In this document: positions 33,245 to 46,067 of the stretch, in pieces
Layout of the letters: each line of letters begins with the position of its first letter
Position numbering within the stretch: the stretch's first letter is position 1
NCBI RefSeq assembly: GCF_000203795.2
Contig: NW_006281102.1
Span: forward strand, 42,567 to 106,566
Direction: 5' to 3'
From: Batrachochytrium dendrobatidis JAM81
Lineage: Eukaryota; Chytridiomycota; Chytridiomycetes; Rhizophydiales
Length of the DNA: 64,000 nucleotides
Made by a program: the position numbers and the translations under genes
Notes under the pieces: generated by a model
The model's database searches: none
What the model was told of the DNA's origin: nothing
Seen by the model: only the letters and a program-made list of their open reading frames with translations

Positions 33245-36200
33245 CGAGTTTTGGATCAATAGGTAGATGGACAAGTAAGATCTTGATCAACAACTAATAA
33301 TGGTGTCGGATCTGGACAAACGATGCACTATTTAACTGAAACAATTGACATGCGAATCCCCGACAAGCCAAACTCTCAGCACGTAATAATCAAATACATT
33401 GCAAAAACGTCCCGTAATAATCAAACTATCATCAATTAATTCGCTATTTTACCTTGAATCCCAGACTCCGCACGCATCGACCTCGTGGAATCGAGTAACA
33501 CAAACTAGCTGCATTAATGCATCAACACATAATACTTTGAGTTGATTGGACCATATCATCATCATCCCTCCGACTCTGACGGATCGGGGATCTATGTGCC
33601 AGCTTGAAGTGTGTGGGGTGGCTGGGTAGTGCGGTGAACGTTCCCAATAGTCAATCCATGTACGATGGACAATGCGTAATGCTGTGCTGCTGACAACTCC
33701 TGCAGCGGTCATGGCTGATGATATTATATTCGTTTGTACTGCAGTTGATACTGCACAACCATCTCATACAACTATGCCAACCGTATGCTGTAATGTGGTC
33801 ATGTATTGTGTTTGACTGTCTGACTGTATATGTGATAGGCAGATCTACTCGATTGAATAGTGACCAAGATCTACTCGATTGAATAGTAACCAAACGCACT
33901 GCATGTTCATACTTGTAGACGTCTAGTACGACTGTAGTGGTTGATGGTTGTGTATGACTGTAGTGACGAGTCTGTTCACACGATTATTGCATGATACTCC
34001 AACTGCATCGAATACAAACTGCTCAAGTAGTCTTGAACGCAGTGACACCCGGTTCAGCTAGTTTACATGAGCAAGTATATCCACACATCTTCCGTATAAT
34101 CTGTGCAACACATTGATGGTATACACAGATCCAGTCAGTCAATCTACACAAATCTGCACATTTTTACGCGTCTGAACTGCAACTCTTCACTACTACCTAA
34201 AATACATTGGTAATGCATACCAGACAAACAAGGTTTCATGCATTGCTAAAATCAAAATAGTACTACTGGATCTAATCAATACACTAGGTTAGTAAATACA
34301 ACCCACGTAAATGTCTGTTTGGTATTCATTGCATGGATCAAATATACTGAAAATACAAATGTCTGTTATTCTGTTTGACTGGAAAATCAAGCACGCTAAT
34401 ATCAAAATACTCTCTTCATCTGATATACCCATAGCATATATGTCATCAACTCAACACTGGTGATATTATGACATTGGTAGAAACCTGTCCTTTCAACTTA
34501 CTGCTGATGGATTATCAAATCATTGAATTTTGAACAAATCGTTGGATTTGGTTCAATAGCAAGTCATAGTATACGAGCAACCGATGTGTGCATTGTCGAC
34601 AGTTGAATTGGATATGGAAACGGACCTAGTCACTGTTTTTCTGATAGCTTTGAAAGGCTGGCAACATCAACACTCACCACTGACCAACCTCATGTGCTCC
34701 AACTCACTATAAAATGTAGATCTACATATCAAAGAGTATAGTCGACCATGCTTCATTCCAAATACACAACAGTTCAAAGTAGTTTGATGATAGCCAAGTA
34801 AAATACAACCCCATATGAACAAGACAGCTTTGTTGGACAGTTACCATTGCCAAGATGATGCAAGACCATAATATTGCCATTTACATTTCTTTAGCCACAA
34901 CTTGCTGAATTTGGCAACTCGTGCAACCCGCGCAATTTCAAAATCAGATCATTGGATTAAATTGGATTGGATTAAATTAAATCGGATTGGATTAAATTGG
35001 ATTCAACCCAGTATTGGCTTGTTGGGTAGGCTGTTGGATCATTAAAATGTAACTTGACAGTCTCAGAATTCAGTATTGGCCAATTCATACAAATCTGCTC
35101 ATCATTTACCCAAACAAGTCGATACTAATGATTTTAGATTCATCATGGTCGCAGGCTATTCATAATGCATCACACGTGAAGTTCCATAAATTGATTTCAA
35201 AGCTAGTTTAGATGCATCAACCCATTTTAAACATTAATCAATGTCATTTCAAACATATCCTAAAATGAATGGTGCTGATGCAGAGCCATGTCACAGTTGA
35301 ATGTGCTCCTACCATACCATTTCCTGTAAAACAAGTGTCTGTGTATAGACATGATCAGTGGCCATGTATTACACCCATTCCAGCATCAACTATTGAGTCA
35401 TTGACACCATTGACACGATTATCTAGCACCACATCATTGTAAACATATTGTGCAGTACCTAGTCGTACACATGAAACATCAAATGCAATCCCCAATTCAC
35501 TCTGACATACTCGTATTCAAAGTTGGCAGCAAACAAGTCATTACATACATATTGTCAAACAGCAAATACCTTGGTTTGGATCGTCGAGGGCACTACATTA
35601 TCGCGACATCAGTGACACCAGTGACATCAGTGACTTGAACCAGATCTCATCCAGCGCGTCGATGGATGCATTTGGTATTGATGGTATGGAGGTGTTTGAA
35701 TCTGGCGATGATTTATCAACTCAACCCATACATTATTCGTTGCGCTAATGTTATGACGTATCCAGCTAGGACATGCATAGTGTGTCAAACGAGATCAATG
35801 TTCCGTATGGGGATCCGAGTCAACGTTTTCCACCCATGACCAGTTCAAAGATCTGGATGGTTCAACATACACTAACATGGAGTGTCGAGTTTGGACAATA
35901 TGTAGACTCAAGTACGATCGGAGCTGCGTTGACGTGACAAGGTAGACAATCTGATGAATGATGGAATGTATAATATCGAGGTTTCACAAATCCAAAATTG
36001 GAGAGATGGTGAAACACGTTTGATTGTATCACTCGGATGCCATGTTTAGTATTCAACATGAGATTTTGACTAAACTGCGCTCAGATGTAGCACGTTCAAA
36101 CCAGCACTTGCATTCAGCACAACAATTCAATACTATGCAACGTATTCAACACAGATCGGTATGATCAAGAGCATGTCAGTGATGAATGAGTGAACGCTAG

Positions 36201-38411
36201 TGATGAATGCCAACGTGTATCAACTTACAACCATGATGTGGCATCACAATAACTCGACAGTGCGTATCCCAGACACTACTGGACAAAATGCATTGAAAAC
36301 ACCCCAAATATTGCAATCTACCTACACAGCGTTGGTGGATTATCTGTCACTGAATTTGGAGCATAAACTGGCAACTATACATGCAAATATGCATAGACTC
36401 TGATAGTCCTGCAACCAAGTTCCAGATGCCAATTCAAATATGTACTTGGATAGTCAGGGTTTGTAACACGATCATTTATTCAAATCGCATATATACACAC
36501 ATGTTATTGTTGAATGGCAGCAATATATAATGTCTCACAATAACGGGATATTGCTGGCATTGGATACCGTACCACAGTCGCTGTCTCGTGTGGTCAAACC
36601 GTGTGTAAGCTCCATGTATATATCATCACATAGATTGAATACAAACCATGATAATCTGGAATTACAAACTGTTTCACTCAACTCGATCCGACTCGGGTTG
36701 ACTCGAATTCAAAAGCCATTTGATTATTGCATGACATTAAATCAATTGCAATGGAGGCTGCAACGTATGGATCAATCACGTCACCAACAGAAACACCAAA
36801 CGCAAATCAAATGGCCAAACAATGATACAATATATACAGATATTCATAATGTGAATAAGCAAACATCGTGTAGTAACAAATTATGGACTGAATATATATA
36901 GTAACAAAACTGGTTGTTTATGCGATAAAATATATCATTGATCATATTATAGTCGATATGGTGTATGTCGTTTTACATCATATAGCTTTTATACTAATGA
37001 TAATGGTTGTCACAATGGTGTCAGCACTATGCTTGAAACACTAGAACTCTCAATCCCAACAGTATTGTGCTGTCTGACTGCATTTATGGTGTCAATCAGT
37101 AATGTATTTGTATTGATCATGGCTTGTGTGCAGTGATCTGGCAGTATCGTGATGTATGGTATCATGATCAATGTAAAACCATTACTTGATCAAACACGGC
37201 AATTGTGACTGATTACAATCTAGAATTGGATGTGGAATACAATCACAATCACAATTGACAGGATATTGTGTACAATAGCCATTATTGGTAGTTCAATCAG
37301 GATATTCCAACAAGAACAACCAATTGTTGCATAGTTGTCAATATGTGAATAGACTGTATTTGAATTTGTATGATAGCAAGTCATTGAATAACCTGATTTA
37401 TATACAGATTGACCAATAAAGGACAAATGGGATCAATTTAAACTGCACAAAATATGACCAACCAAACAATCAGCCAAATATTTGGTATACAGTGACAGTA
37501 TATGTTGTAGTAATGGATTGTATATGTGATGATAACTATCCATAATCAAGGTAATGGTCTGACACTATCTGATTACTGGATACATGACCGCAGTTGGGAA
37601 TATCAACGTAGCATACTATCGAGGTTGATCATACACCAACAGCGATGTTTGTTATTGATCGACTATATGGTGTATTTGGCGTTTTCTGAATATCCATTTG
37701 AAAGTGCTGATTGTCACCCTTGAAGCTGCCGTCGTTATAAAATAACAGTCATGTATCAGATTCAAAACACTTTCATCAAACTGATCGATGCAATGCATTG
37801 CAACATTGACAAGCTATGCGATCGTGTGTCTAATTATTTTGTGATCCAATAGTGCCAATATCCAATGACTTACAATTCTGATTGTGGTGGAATGATTGAC
37901 TCTACATGTTGAACCCTTTCCATTGTCCTGGTGTTTGGAATGACGATCGGTCATCATGTGTTGTCGTTTAATCCAGACTATTGGCTGGTTATTACTTTGA
38001 ACATGTCAGAATTGACAGATGTTACACTGGTAGCATCTACTTTTGCCTGTAAAAATACAAATCACTTGTTGCGGAACATGTTTGGATCTTGGCAACTATG
38101 TCTGTTGTTGAATGGAGTGAATGCATTCATGCATCTGTCTTGTTATCGTCAGTATTTCCAAGTTTAGCATCAATTCAGTTTTGTGCAAACCCATCAATAT
38201 ACACAAATGGAGTTGTGTATGCAATGCAATGCAAGAATATTTATAATGACGACTGGATTCCTATGTTTTGGAACAATTTCTATTTGCAATTACGAATCAT
38301 GATGATAAAATTGATCATTGAGCTCATATTCAAGGTTCCGTGTTTGGTGTTGGTTGCATATGACTAATCAAAGTTATTTTTGATTTTGAAAATCCAATCT
38401 GTATATCAATT
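33245..38411. other. Gene-poor region with tandem repeats
   Basis: No confident gene. It contains a perfect-length 26-base tandem duplication (33841-33866 and 33867-33892, AGATCTACTCGATTGAATAG core, one mismatch), a GGATTAAATT-type simple repeat near 34,953-35,004, a CAGTGACAT-type repeat near 35,610-35,635, and a dispersed repeat at about 36,905-37,090 shared with 26,325-26,500. Two plus-strand frames (36,200-36,403 and 36,530-36,901) have coding-like composition but no recognisable domain. Confidence 0.4.
33449..33712 (-). CDS. Small hypothetical frame, doubtful
   Basis: An 87-residue frame, less AT-rich than its surroundings, begins MTAAGVVSSTALRIVHRTW and contains two Trp-rich stretches. 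It lies just outside duplication copy 1 and is absent from copy 2, so it is not conserved between them. It could be a 5' exon of a broken gene or chance. Confidence 0.2.
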   Translation of the reverse strand: MTAAGVVSSTALRIVHRTWIDYWERSPHYPATPHTSSWHIDPRSVRVGGMMMIWSNQLKVLCVDALMQLVCVTRFHEVDACGVWDSR

Positions 38412-40640
38412 TCATCTTGAAACTTTATTGAAGTTATTTCTAATTAAATTCAAAAAATCCCAAACACCGTTGCCAATTTTGTCAAAAAATTGAGGCGAGT
38501 TTTGACTATTGATGATTCTCATATTTTGAGCATCAACGGGGTTCTTTTCAGCAGTATGAATAACCAGAGTCTGTTGCAATGAGTAGCCTGATTCGTGTAG
38601 TTCCGACAAAGTGCTAAGAAGGTAGGTTCGTTCTTCTTCAAACCCTTTCAACACTTCAAGTTTTTTCGACACTCCACCGCCATTACGTTTGCAATAAAAG
38701 CGTTCAGGATCTGTAGTATTGTAAGCGTTTGCAGCTTCTTGTTTTGACATTCTCTTGACAAATTTGATTTGAACAATGTATACAGTCTTTGTATTGGCAC
38801 ACTTGTAGATGATATCTGGCCCACACATATGATCGGGAAAGTATACTTGACTTGAATCACCAAATAGTAAATAGCTGGATGCAGAAGCTCGGGATGCCTT
38901 GATACTATTGGCAGCATCAGGACCAGAATGGTTGGCTACTAAAGCAAACGCAACTAAGTATTCCATCAAATAGCCAACCATTTGAGGGTTAAAAGAGGAG
39001 CCAATTCTTTGGTATAAACTTTTGACAGTGTGTGCAAAGGGGAAAAAGTAGCGAAGACACTCGATTACGGCCAACTCTTGAATTTCAATGGAAGGGTTAG
39101 CTTTAGCAATATCTCGACCAAAGCCCAAACCGTAACGTATTGCATCAGCACCGTCATTTCCAGTTACATTAAGTTGCATTTTTCCCTTCCAGATGGCATC
39201 AAGAAATGCGTCGCGAATGATTCTCGACAGGGTATCACCATCAATGACTCTGTCAAATGAACGAATGTTTTTATCAAGGTCATCTTTCAAGAATCTAAGC
39301 GGGAAAATCTGGCCATCAACATCGGATATTCCAGTGATAAATTTGCTAATTGCAGTGTCAATATCATTTGATTTCATATATGCATCCAGAATATACGATA
39401 CGAAACGTGGTCTTCCATGACATAATTCAAAGTCTGAAATTCTTGATACAATAGCATCCAGTTGATCGACTTGATGGTCTTGTAAAAATTGTCTAGCATA
39501 CTGTTCGACCTCGAGCTTTTTCAGAGGATGGAATTTTGATATAACTACATAATCTGTGACTTGACCATCCTTCATAACACTGGACTCCATTAGCTCTTTG
39601 ATAGATTCAAAGTTAATACCGGTACCAGACAGTAGGAAATGAGGAAATATTCCCATCATTTTGGAATGGTATACAAATGGAGAGAAGAAAGGACGCAGGT
39701 TTTTACTCTCTGGCAGGTAATGTAAACAACGACCTTCTGCAAGAGCCTGGATTTCATCAATGGCAGTAAAAGGAAATGGGTTTATAATAGCAGTTGGGGA
39801 AAGTCCAGGATCTTTTACAAGGGTCGTAAAAAGATATTCAAACAAGTCAACTCCAAAGAATGCGATAGGATGGAGTTGAGCCAGAAGAATTTGCCAAGGT
39901 TCCTTGAATCCCTTGCTTATCAAGTAGTTGCAAACAGAAACCCGAACGAAATACAACAGTTGGATAGCATGCTTAGTGAGTTCAGGTTTACTGTCGCAAT
40001 ACACACGGCATTCATACATGTCTTTAGAACCAAAGTCATCTTGAGAGCTCTTGGAAGTGAAGTAGTACCCAAAGTTTGAATAAAGCAACTCTAGAAGCAT
40101 CCTTGTTTTTCCTGCACCAGAAACAGCAAGAAACAGTTTGACATTATTGACATCGTCAATCGCATAGCTAGTGCTCCTCCTATCAAGACGATGCTCCAAG
40201 CAATTGTCGTTAAATACGGCGTTATTTGGAAACCTTGTGACATTGACAATCCTTTCCAGATGATGTATCAAATACTTGAAAGCGTCATTTGGGGTTTGCA
40301 ATTTCAAATTATTGGCGTCGATGAATTCTTGGTCACTTTTACTCCGTACAAAATTACTCTTGGCCTTGATTATCAGTGGATGGTCGTAGGAACTAACTGG
40401 TTCCTGAATGGAGGTCAACAGAGTATTCCCGGAAATGGCTGGACCATCCACCACAAAATGGATGGTGAGCTCGTCAAGGTCTATAGCACCAAGTTTTGAT
40501 GGAAGTGCTTGTTTGACTGCTGCAATTAGTTTCGATACATTGTTGAGTGGTCTTTTTCTCTCTAGTTCTCCATCAAAGTGGGTTTCGATTTCCACTGACT
40601 GATTGTCAAGATATTTGATGTAGAACTGCTTGTTCTTCAT
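38412..40640 (-). CDS. Crinkler (CRN) protein with AAA-type ATPase and PD-(D/E)XK nuclease
   Basis: Intact single-exon gene of 742 residues with the canonical CR architecture. The header (1-93) starts MKNKQFYIKYL and ends SYDHPLIIKAK. The ATPase has Walker A AVSGAGKT (about 172-179), Walker B FTAIDEIQAL (about 291-300), a sensor-like FLLSGTGI and a likely arginine-finger segment HGRPRFVSYIL. A nuclease-like domain follows, with Glu in MVGYLMEYLVAFAL, Asp in CGPDIIY and the QIKF motif (Q-x-K) of the PD-(D/E)XK fold at about 650. Because every motif is in order, it is a good reference for the damaged CRN genes in this window. It is expressed from promoter block D. Confidence 0.85.
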   Translation of the reverse strand: MKNKQFYIKYLDNQSVEIETHFDGELERKRPLNNVSKLIAAVKQALPSKLGAIDLDELTIHFVVDGPAISGNTLLTSIQEPVSSYDHPLIIKAKSNFVRSKSDQEFIDANNLKLQTPNDAFKYLIHHLERIVNVTRFPNNAVFNDNCLEHRLDRRSTSYAIDDVNNVKLFLAVSGAGKTRMLLELLYSNFGYYFTSKSSQDDFGSKDMYECRVYCDSKPELTKHAIQLLYFVRVSVCNYLISKGFKEPWQILLAQLHPIAFFGVDLFEYLFTTLVKDPGLSPTAIINPFPFTAIDEIQALAEGRCLHYLPESKNLRPFFSPFVYHSKMMGIFPHFLLSGTGINFESIKELMESSVMKDGQVTDYVVISKFHPLKKLEVEQYARQFLQDHQVDQLDAIVSRISDFELCHGRPRFVSYILDAYMKSNDIDTAISKFITGISDVDGQIFPLRFLKDDLDKNIRSFDRVIDGDTLSRIIRDAFLDAIWKGKMQLNVTGNDGADAIRYGLGFGRDIAKANPSIEIQELAVIECLRYFFPFAHTVKSLYQRIGSSFNPQMVGYLMEYLVAFALVANHSGPDAANSIKASRASASSYLLFGDSSQVYFPDHMCGPDIIYKCANTKTVYIVQIKFVKRMSKQEAANAYNTTDPERFYCKRNGGGVSKKLEVLKGFEEERTYLLSTLSELHESGYSLQQTLVIHTAEKNPVDAQNMRIINSQNSPQFFDKIGNGVWDFLNLIRNNFNKVSR

Positions 40641-41165
40641 TAGAGTTTATAAAAGAATATAGAATATAAAATAGAATAGAATAAAATGAAACAATGAAAT
40701 GACAAAAAAAGATCAAAACGTGAATTTGTCTCACATTCAAAACTCAATATCACGTGAACAATGTGAGACAAATTCACACTTTGAATAGTGTTTAAAATTT
40801 TGTCATGTGTTTATTTGTATTGTTCAATCGAGTGTCAATTCACGTACATTGATTACGTCATTAGTTCAATGACTCGAGTCTTTTACTCATTCATATAATG
40901 ACTCGAGTCTTTTACTCAACATTTTAATATTCAATTATTGTTAATCAGTCAATTGTTGGATTGGTAAATGTGTTACAAAACATTCATTTACATGCTGAAT
41001 CTGACAAGTGGATAATGATTGTTCCAATCAACAATTGGATTGAATTGACTGCAATATTGTCATTGATTACAGTCACTGTTGACCAATACATTGTAATACA
41101 TTGACAGTTTTGACATCAACATTGTCATTCATGTCAAGTTGTGTGTAGTTGCCAACATCACACCT
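40641..41165 (-). promoter_or_regulatory. CRN promoter block (copy D) with 18-base perfect inverted repeat
   Basis: GTGAATTTGTCTCACATT at 40720-40737 and its exact reverse complement at 40760-40777 flank a 22-base loop, about 80-137 bases upstream of the CRN ATG. TTACGTCA lies at 40853-40860, and the palindrome GACTCGAGTC occurs twice (40871-40880 and 40900-40909) because of a local duplication. The ~215-base distal block follows, as in copies B and C. A T/C-rich tract (coding strand) adjoins the ATG. Confidence 0.65.
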
Positions 41166-44100
41166 TGACAATACTGTTGCTCTTGGACGTATGACAACAT
41201 ATTAATGTAGTATAGTTTTGGAGGAATATCACAAAAGTAAAAGATGAGAATGAAGGAATGAACCAATGAGTTAATTGTGTTGTTTATTGATAAAAGAAAA
41301 CATTGATCATTTTATAAGAATGTGGATAACGGTTATGCGTATCCGTGAATTAGACGTCATAGCTGAGAAAGTCTCTTGTTATTGCACAAGTGATGGCTGC
41401 GATAGACATCGCCTCAAACATATATGCGTCGCGTATGAGTCTGAAATATCTCGTTATTTATGATATTTCACATTACCAATGTTTAACAACTCTGATACAG
41501 TAATACGGACTCGTGCACCGAGTTGAGTTGTCCAGCAATCGATTTTGGAAATGTGTTTGATGTGATGGTTTGAAATGGATGCCAAATGACCACGAATGTT
41601 ACCAATTGTCATGACAGTTGATTGTTGATTCAAAACGTTGTTTGTTTGGTATTAATGGTTAGAGTGTCACTCATTGACCTGTCAGATCAGCAAGTGTTAT
41701 TTTGGTGAGTTTCGTGTTTATTGTAGTCACATCAACATCAGCAGGTTGGACTACGGATTTGCTTGACAGAGTTGCAGATCCAGTTGGATTGATAGACGAG
41801 CAACTGTGCAAATAACTGTGCGAGTTGCAGGATGTTTGAGATCCAACAAAACACTGTTTGCACACAAGTTCATGAATGCAGATTGTCAGACTTGACCACC
41901 AACTCGCAGTATAAATTGCGTGTACGACAGTTTACACGCTTACCCATCAACAATAAACCCACATAACCAGCAAACCGTCAACGAGCAGCCAGTTCAATGG
42001 TCGGGTTGATGGTTTTTGTTGGAGTTTCTGGATCAAACTTGACCTGATTTGTACCGAGTTGGGTCATGACTACAAGTTTGACAGCAATAGATTGATCTAC
42101 TAATAATCTGATCGTGCTGCTGATTGTATGGATGTTGGTAATCCGTTGCAGATTGATACGGAATGTGACCAAAACACCACAAAGTTTATTGTGTGCACAT
42201 TGCATTCGATGCAAAACGCAATAAACAAATGCGAGTTGCAGCATTCATTCAAGGTTCGACACCAGTCGATACAGCATTGACCGCAATGGCATTTATGTCA
42301 ACAATTGCACGATTACGGAATAAGTCGATTGTTGCTTGACATTCCGTATCGACAGTCTGCGTGTGTGTGCAACGTGCTGTTGTCGCATATAAACAACTTG
42401 GATTGACTTTGTGGACAAAACACAGTCACTGTTGCGGTGGTATTCACAGTCGTGGAAATGGTTTCGAATACCGCAACTGGTATAACAACTGCATGTGTTG
42501 GTGAGCAACCAGAGTCCAGTTTGACCAAGATCTGTTCCAGTAATGATCGAATGACACTGTCGTGTTTGGTCATCATGACAACAATGTCATTGGTTTGACT
42601 CTGCAACTGACCAAATGCGCTAGTCACAGCGATCAGATCAGTTTTCAAGGATACAACTTGCATGGTGAGGTATTTGACTGTTTGTCGCATTTCGTCCATC
42701 AATGTGAAAAAGTCAACGTTTCCAATCGAGTTCATATTACCTCGAATTGCCCTGCCAGTAGTTTGGATTGGACTGATACCACGCAAATTGTTGGTCTGCG
42801 TGTACACTGACAAATCGCTGTTGATCAATCGCATGCACACAGATCCAACTACATATACCAGTCGAGTTGCATCAGACGCAGATGCACTGTCTAAATCAAT
42901 CGAGAACACCTCACATTTGTCACGGATGCATTGGGTGGTCGAGGAAACGGTACTGGTTGATTGATACGGTGATCTTGCCATGTTTTCAGCAATCATGAGT
43001 TTGGTCCAGTCACCACTGCAGAGACTGCAAACACTGAACAGGATCTGGTTGAGTACCGTGATTGGGTCTTATTTTTGACTGTAGTGGATGTTTTGTTATC
43101 AATGATTGTTGAACCAGAAACTTGTAACTCGCGCACATACTCACAGAGACTGATAGAATCACTCAGTGATGACATGGGCTGTCACATTCTCAATCTATCA
43201 ACCTCACCGGGAAGCTTACTGCTTGTGTACTGCATCTGGTCAGCCTGTCAAATATAAATAGTTGACACATACCAATAAATAAAACATTAGTCAATCATAA
43301 CTATACAGTTGTATCAATCCAGCACAGCTTGTGTAATTTCAAGGCTAAACCCAAGATTTATACTAATACAACCAACTTACTTTATACCGAGTTTCAAAAG
43401 GCGGTTTGTCACACGCCAAAACCCGTTTAGCATAGCTGTATGACAGCATAGATGCTTGAGCATCGGTATAATGCTCAACGGATCCTGATGAATGGCCAGT
43501 CACTGCTGAATCTGGTGCAATGGACTCTGCAGTATATATGGTTGATACTGTAGAGTCGCATTGCTTTCCAGACTGCAGTATCCTAGCTGCCTCAATCAGG
43601 GACGAGACTATAATGTAAATATTTTAAAACAATCAATCCATCAGTCAATATAATCAGTATAGTTACCATCAACACACTACAGCCTAAACAATCCACAATA
43701 CATGCATGTACATGCATGTACATCCAAAACTCGTAAGAAATTGATACAAAAATCACACACTTACTTGGTGAAGCAGGGATTCTTGAATCATTGATTGGGC
43801 TGACTGTATACATATCAGTATATATGTTTTCCTGATTTGAACTAGTCAATCACAACATTACAAAATTATGCACAAACAACAGTAAAAGTTTAAAGTAGCA
43901 TTCAACCCATTGTCCCATAAATCAAATTAGGCATCAACCAATTCAATCCCAAATAATAATCAACCAGCACATCATACCAACCAACACAAATCACAATTGA
44001 TACACATCGAATGACGTTCAATGACATTAGATAGCATCAAAAACAGTCAAAATCATTACCATCAAAGTCGCGTAGTCGGAGTCGAATCAACAAAATTAAA

Positions 44101-44621
44101 TTCGGCAACGTTTCGAGTCCATCCCAAAATACCGTAAATGCAATCATCAAATCGTAAATAATACACATGCAAGTAAACAGTCATGTTAGCAATGTGTTGT
44201 GTAGCCAAAATACAATATTCAGATGCACAACTATAATACAAATACTGTACTGCATACCTTTCTGGATTCATGCTTGCTTCGGCAAGGTGTGGTGCATTTT
44301 CACAAGTATTGGTTGGTTGGGGAATAGTGTTTTGCACACTACGGCAAGACTGTTTTGGATAATCAGCCGATAGGATGTTGAGACGGGACCACAGTGAATT
44401 CATTATTGGTGTTGTAGGGTGTCAGGAAATGAAGATGGAAATGGAAATGTAAAACGAGTTGATCTCGAAACTTGATAACAATAATATGGGTAGCAGTTGT
44501 AATAGTTGCAATGGTTGCTGCAAACTAATACGTTCAAACAAGTAGTGTGTATGACTGTTTAACAAAATACACAAGGGAAACAATCAGATCTGAGATTTGG
44601 ATCAATAAGTGGATGGACAAG
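40792..44621. repeat. Segmental duplication, copy 2 (~3.8 kb, direct orientation)
   Basis: Near-identical to 29,430-33,244. It ends at the same GTGGATGGACAAG string (44,621), where it cuts into a CRN pseudogene on the minus strand. Compared with copy 1 it lacks a 27-base expansion in the predicted exon around 43,790 and has a doubled ACATGCATGT string near 43,705. Confidence 0.9.
42313..44403 (-). CDS. Putative spliced gene of unknown function (duplication copy 2)
   Basis: Same exon chain as copy 1 (30,931-33,038): start MNSLWSRLNILSADYP at 44,403, exon SNQENIYTDMYTVSPIND near 43,820, an exon with IAPDSAV-type sequence near 43,500, and the long heptad-containing frame 42,313-42,996. The long frame is open in both copies, with a handful of amino-acid differences. 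The same unexplained in-frame TGA is present upstream of it, so it predates the duplication or is spliced out. Function unknown. Confidence 0.35.
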
Positions 44622-46044
44622 TATCTCCAATACCAATCTAGTTTCAGCAACACAATAGTCGGTATTTTTAATGGGTTTGATACTCCAGTCAATTCGATCC
44701 TCCCAGAAACAGTAAAATGATGAATGAGGCAAATACATGCCAGATTTTGACGTCATTTCCTGTATATAGCCGCAATAACAATCATTGATATCAGTCGAAT
44801 CAATCAATTTGTGTAAAAATGAAACAAAAAGTCTTGGACGGCCTTGAAGAGACTGTGAGATTTCTTGAATATCAATATTCTTTGACACATCGATAGTAGT
44901 TTGAAAATATCAGATGATTTCAAGTAGTTGAAGTCGGTGAATATCAATATATTATCTGGTTTGAGTCCAGCAGCAGAGTATGTCAAGTCCATAATGCAGA
45001 TTCGCATTTGTGTTCCGCACCATATATTGTTGAAGCCATCTTGGATAATAGTTCTGGTCAAAAACGAAAACAACGACAGAGGAAAATCAAATTGTCCAGC
45101 AATGTTGATGGATTGTTGTTGAACGATAGTCCGACTTTAAAAGATTTAGCATATGCTGCGATTCGTCAAATATAACACGACCGTCTTTTAGGAATCATGA
45201 TTTCAACTGTTGATAGACGTTACCAAACGCAGACCAAAGAAGCTTAGATAGATGTTTGAATATTTTACAAAAGAGTACACCAGTTTGTATACTTGTTTGA
45301 ATGCATAGTCATGTAAAAGGCTTGAGATCGGGATTTGTTTCATGGAGTGTTTTCAGAACAAATATACGAGCAGAAATCAAACACTGGATCAGTCTTTTAG
45401 AGTGGTATTCAAAGACTGCTTGATTCTTGTCCGTCTTTTTGGCAGGTGCCAACTGTGCCAACTTGTCAATCATTGCACTGAAATCAGGTCGATAAAACAG
45501 TCAAATACACAATATCGACACAAACCATGGCAGGTTGTTGTTCACATCCACTGACACCAATCATGACAATATTGTGTAGTTGACAGTCTGTCGACTGGAA
45601 TTTCTATTCCGATTTGTATGTTGCCAGAATAGACTTTTGAATACAAAACATTAGGGATTGTGTCAATGTCTTTGATGTCGATGTTCATGATGGTTTGATC
45701 CAGATGAATGGTTTTGATTGAATGTTGGACACACAACAGTTGTGTTCATCATACAAGTGTATTGACTGGACAAGGTTCACAAGAGTGGTTTGTAAAGTGA
45801 GTTCATGTCCATTACAGTGTCTAGTGTTGATGATACAGAGTTTGACCAGGCATAATGTGTTGTATTTGATGAGTGGATCAGTTCCAGTGGTTTGATCTAG
45901 TCCAAGAACAGCAAGACAATACCATGAATTGCAAGTTATTTCCACTCCATCAACAACAAAGTGGAAAGTAAGGAGTTGATGGTCGACTGGAATACCAACA
46001 AGCCTTTTAGTTGTCTCAATGATGGTGGTTGCGACCAAGTCAAC
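44622..46044 (-). pseudogene. CRN ATPase pseudogene, truncated at both ends
   Basis: Reading on the minus strand from 46,044, the remnant starts inside a header domain (LVGIPVDHQLLTFHFVVDGV...DPLI). Then comes a piece with YSGNIQIGIEIP, an ATPase-type piece (WCGTQMRICIMDLTYSAAG, DNILIFTDFNYL) and an LQGRPRLFVSFL segment. It ends at RLVLEIL, where duplication copy 2 begins. Several frame changes separate the pieces. The first ~30 header residues are missing at the 46,044 junction with an oppositely oriented CRN remnant. Confidence 0.6.
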
Positions 46045-46067
46045 AACAGGCTGTTGTTCAGCAATAG

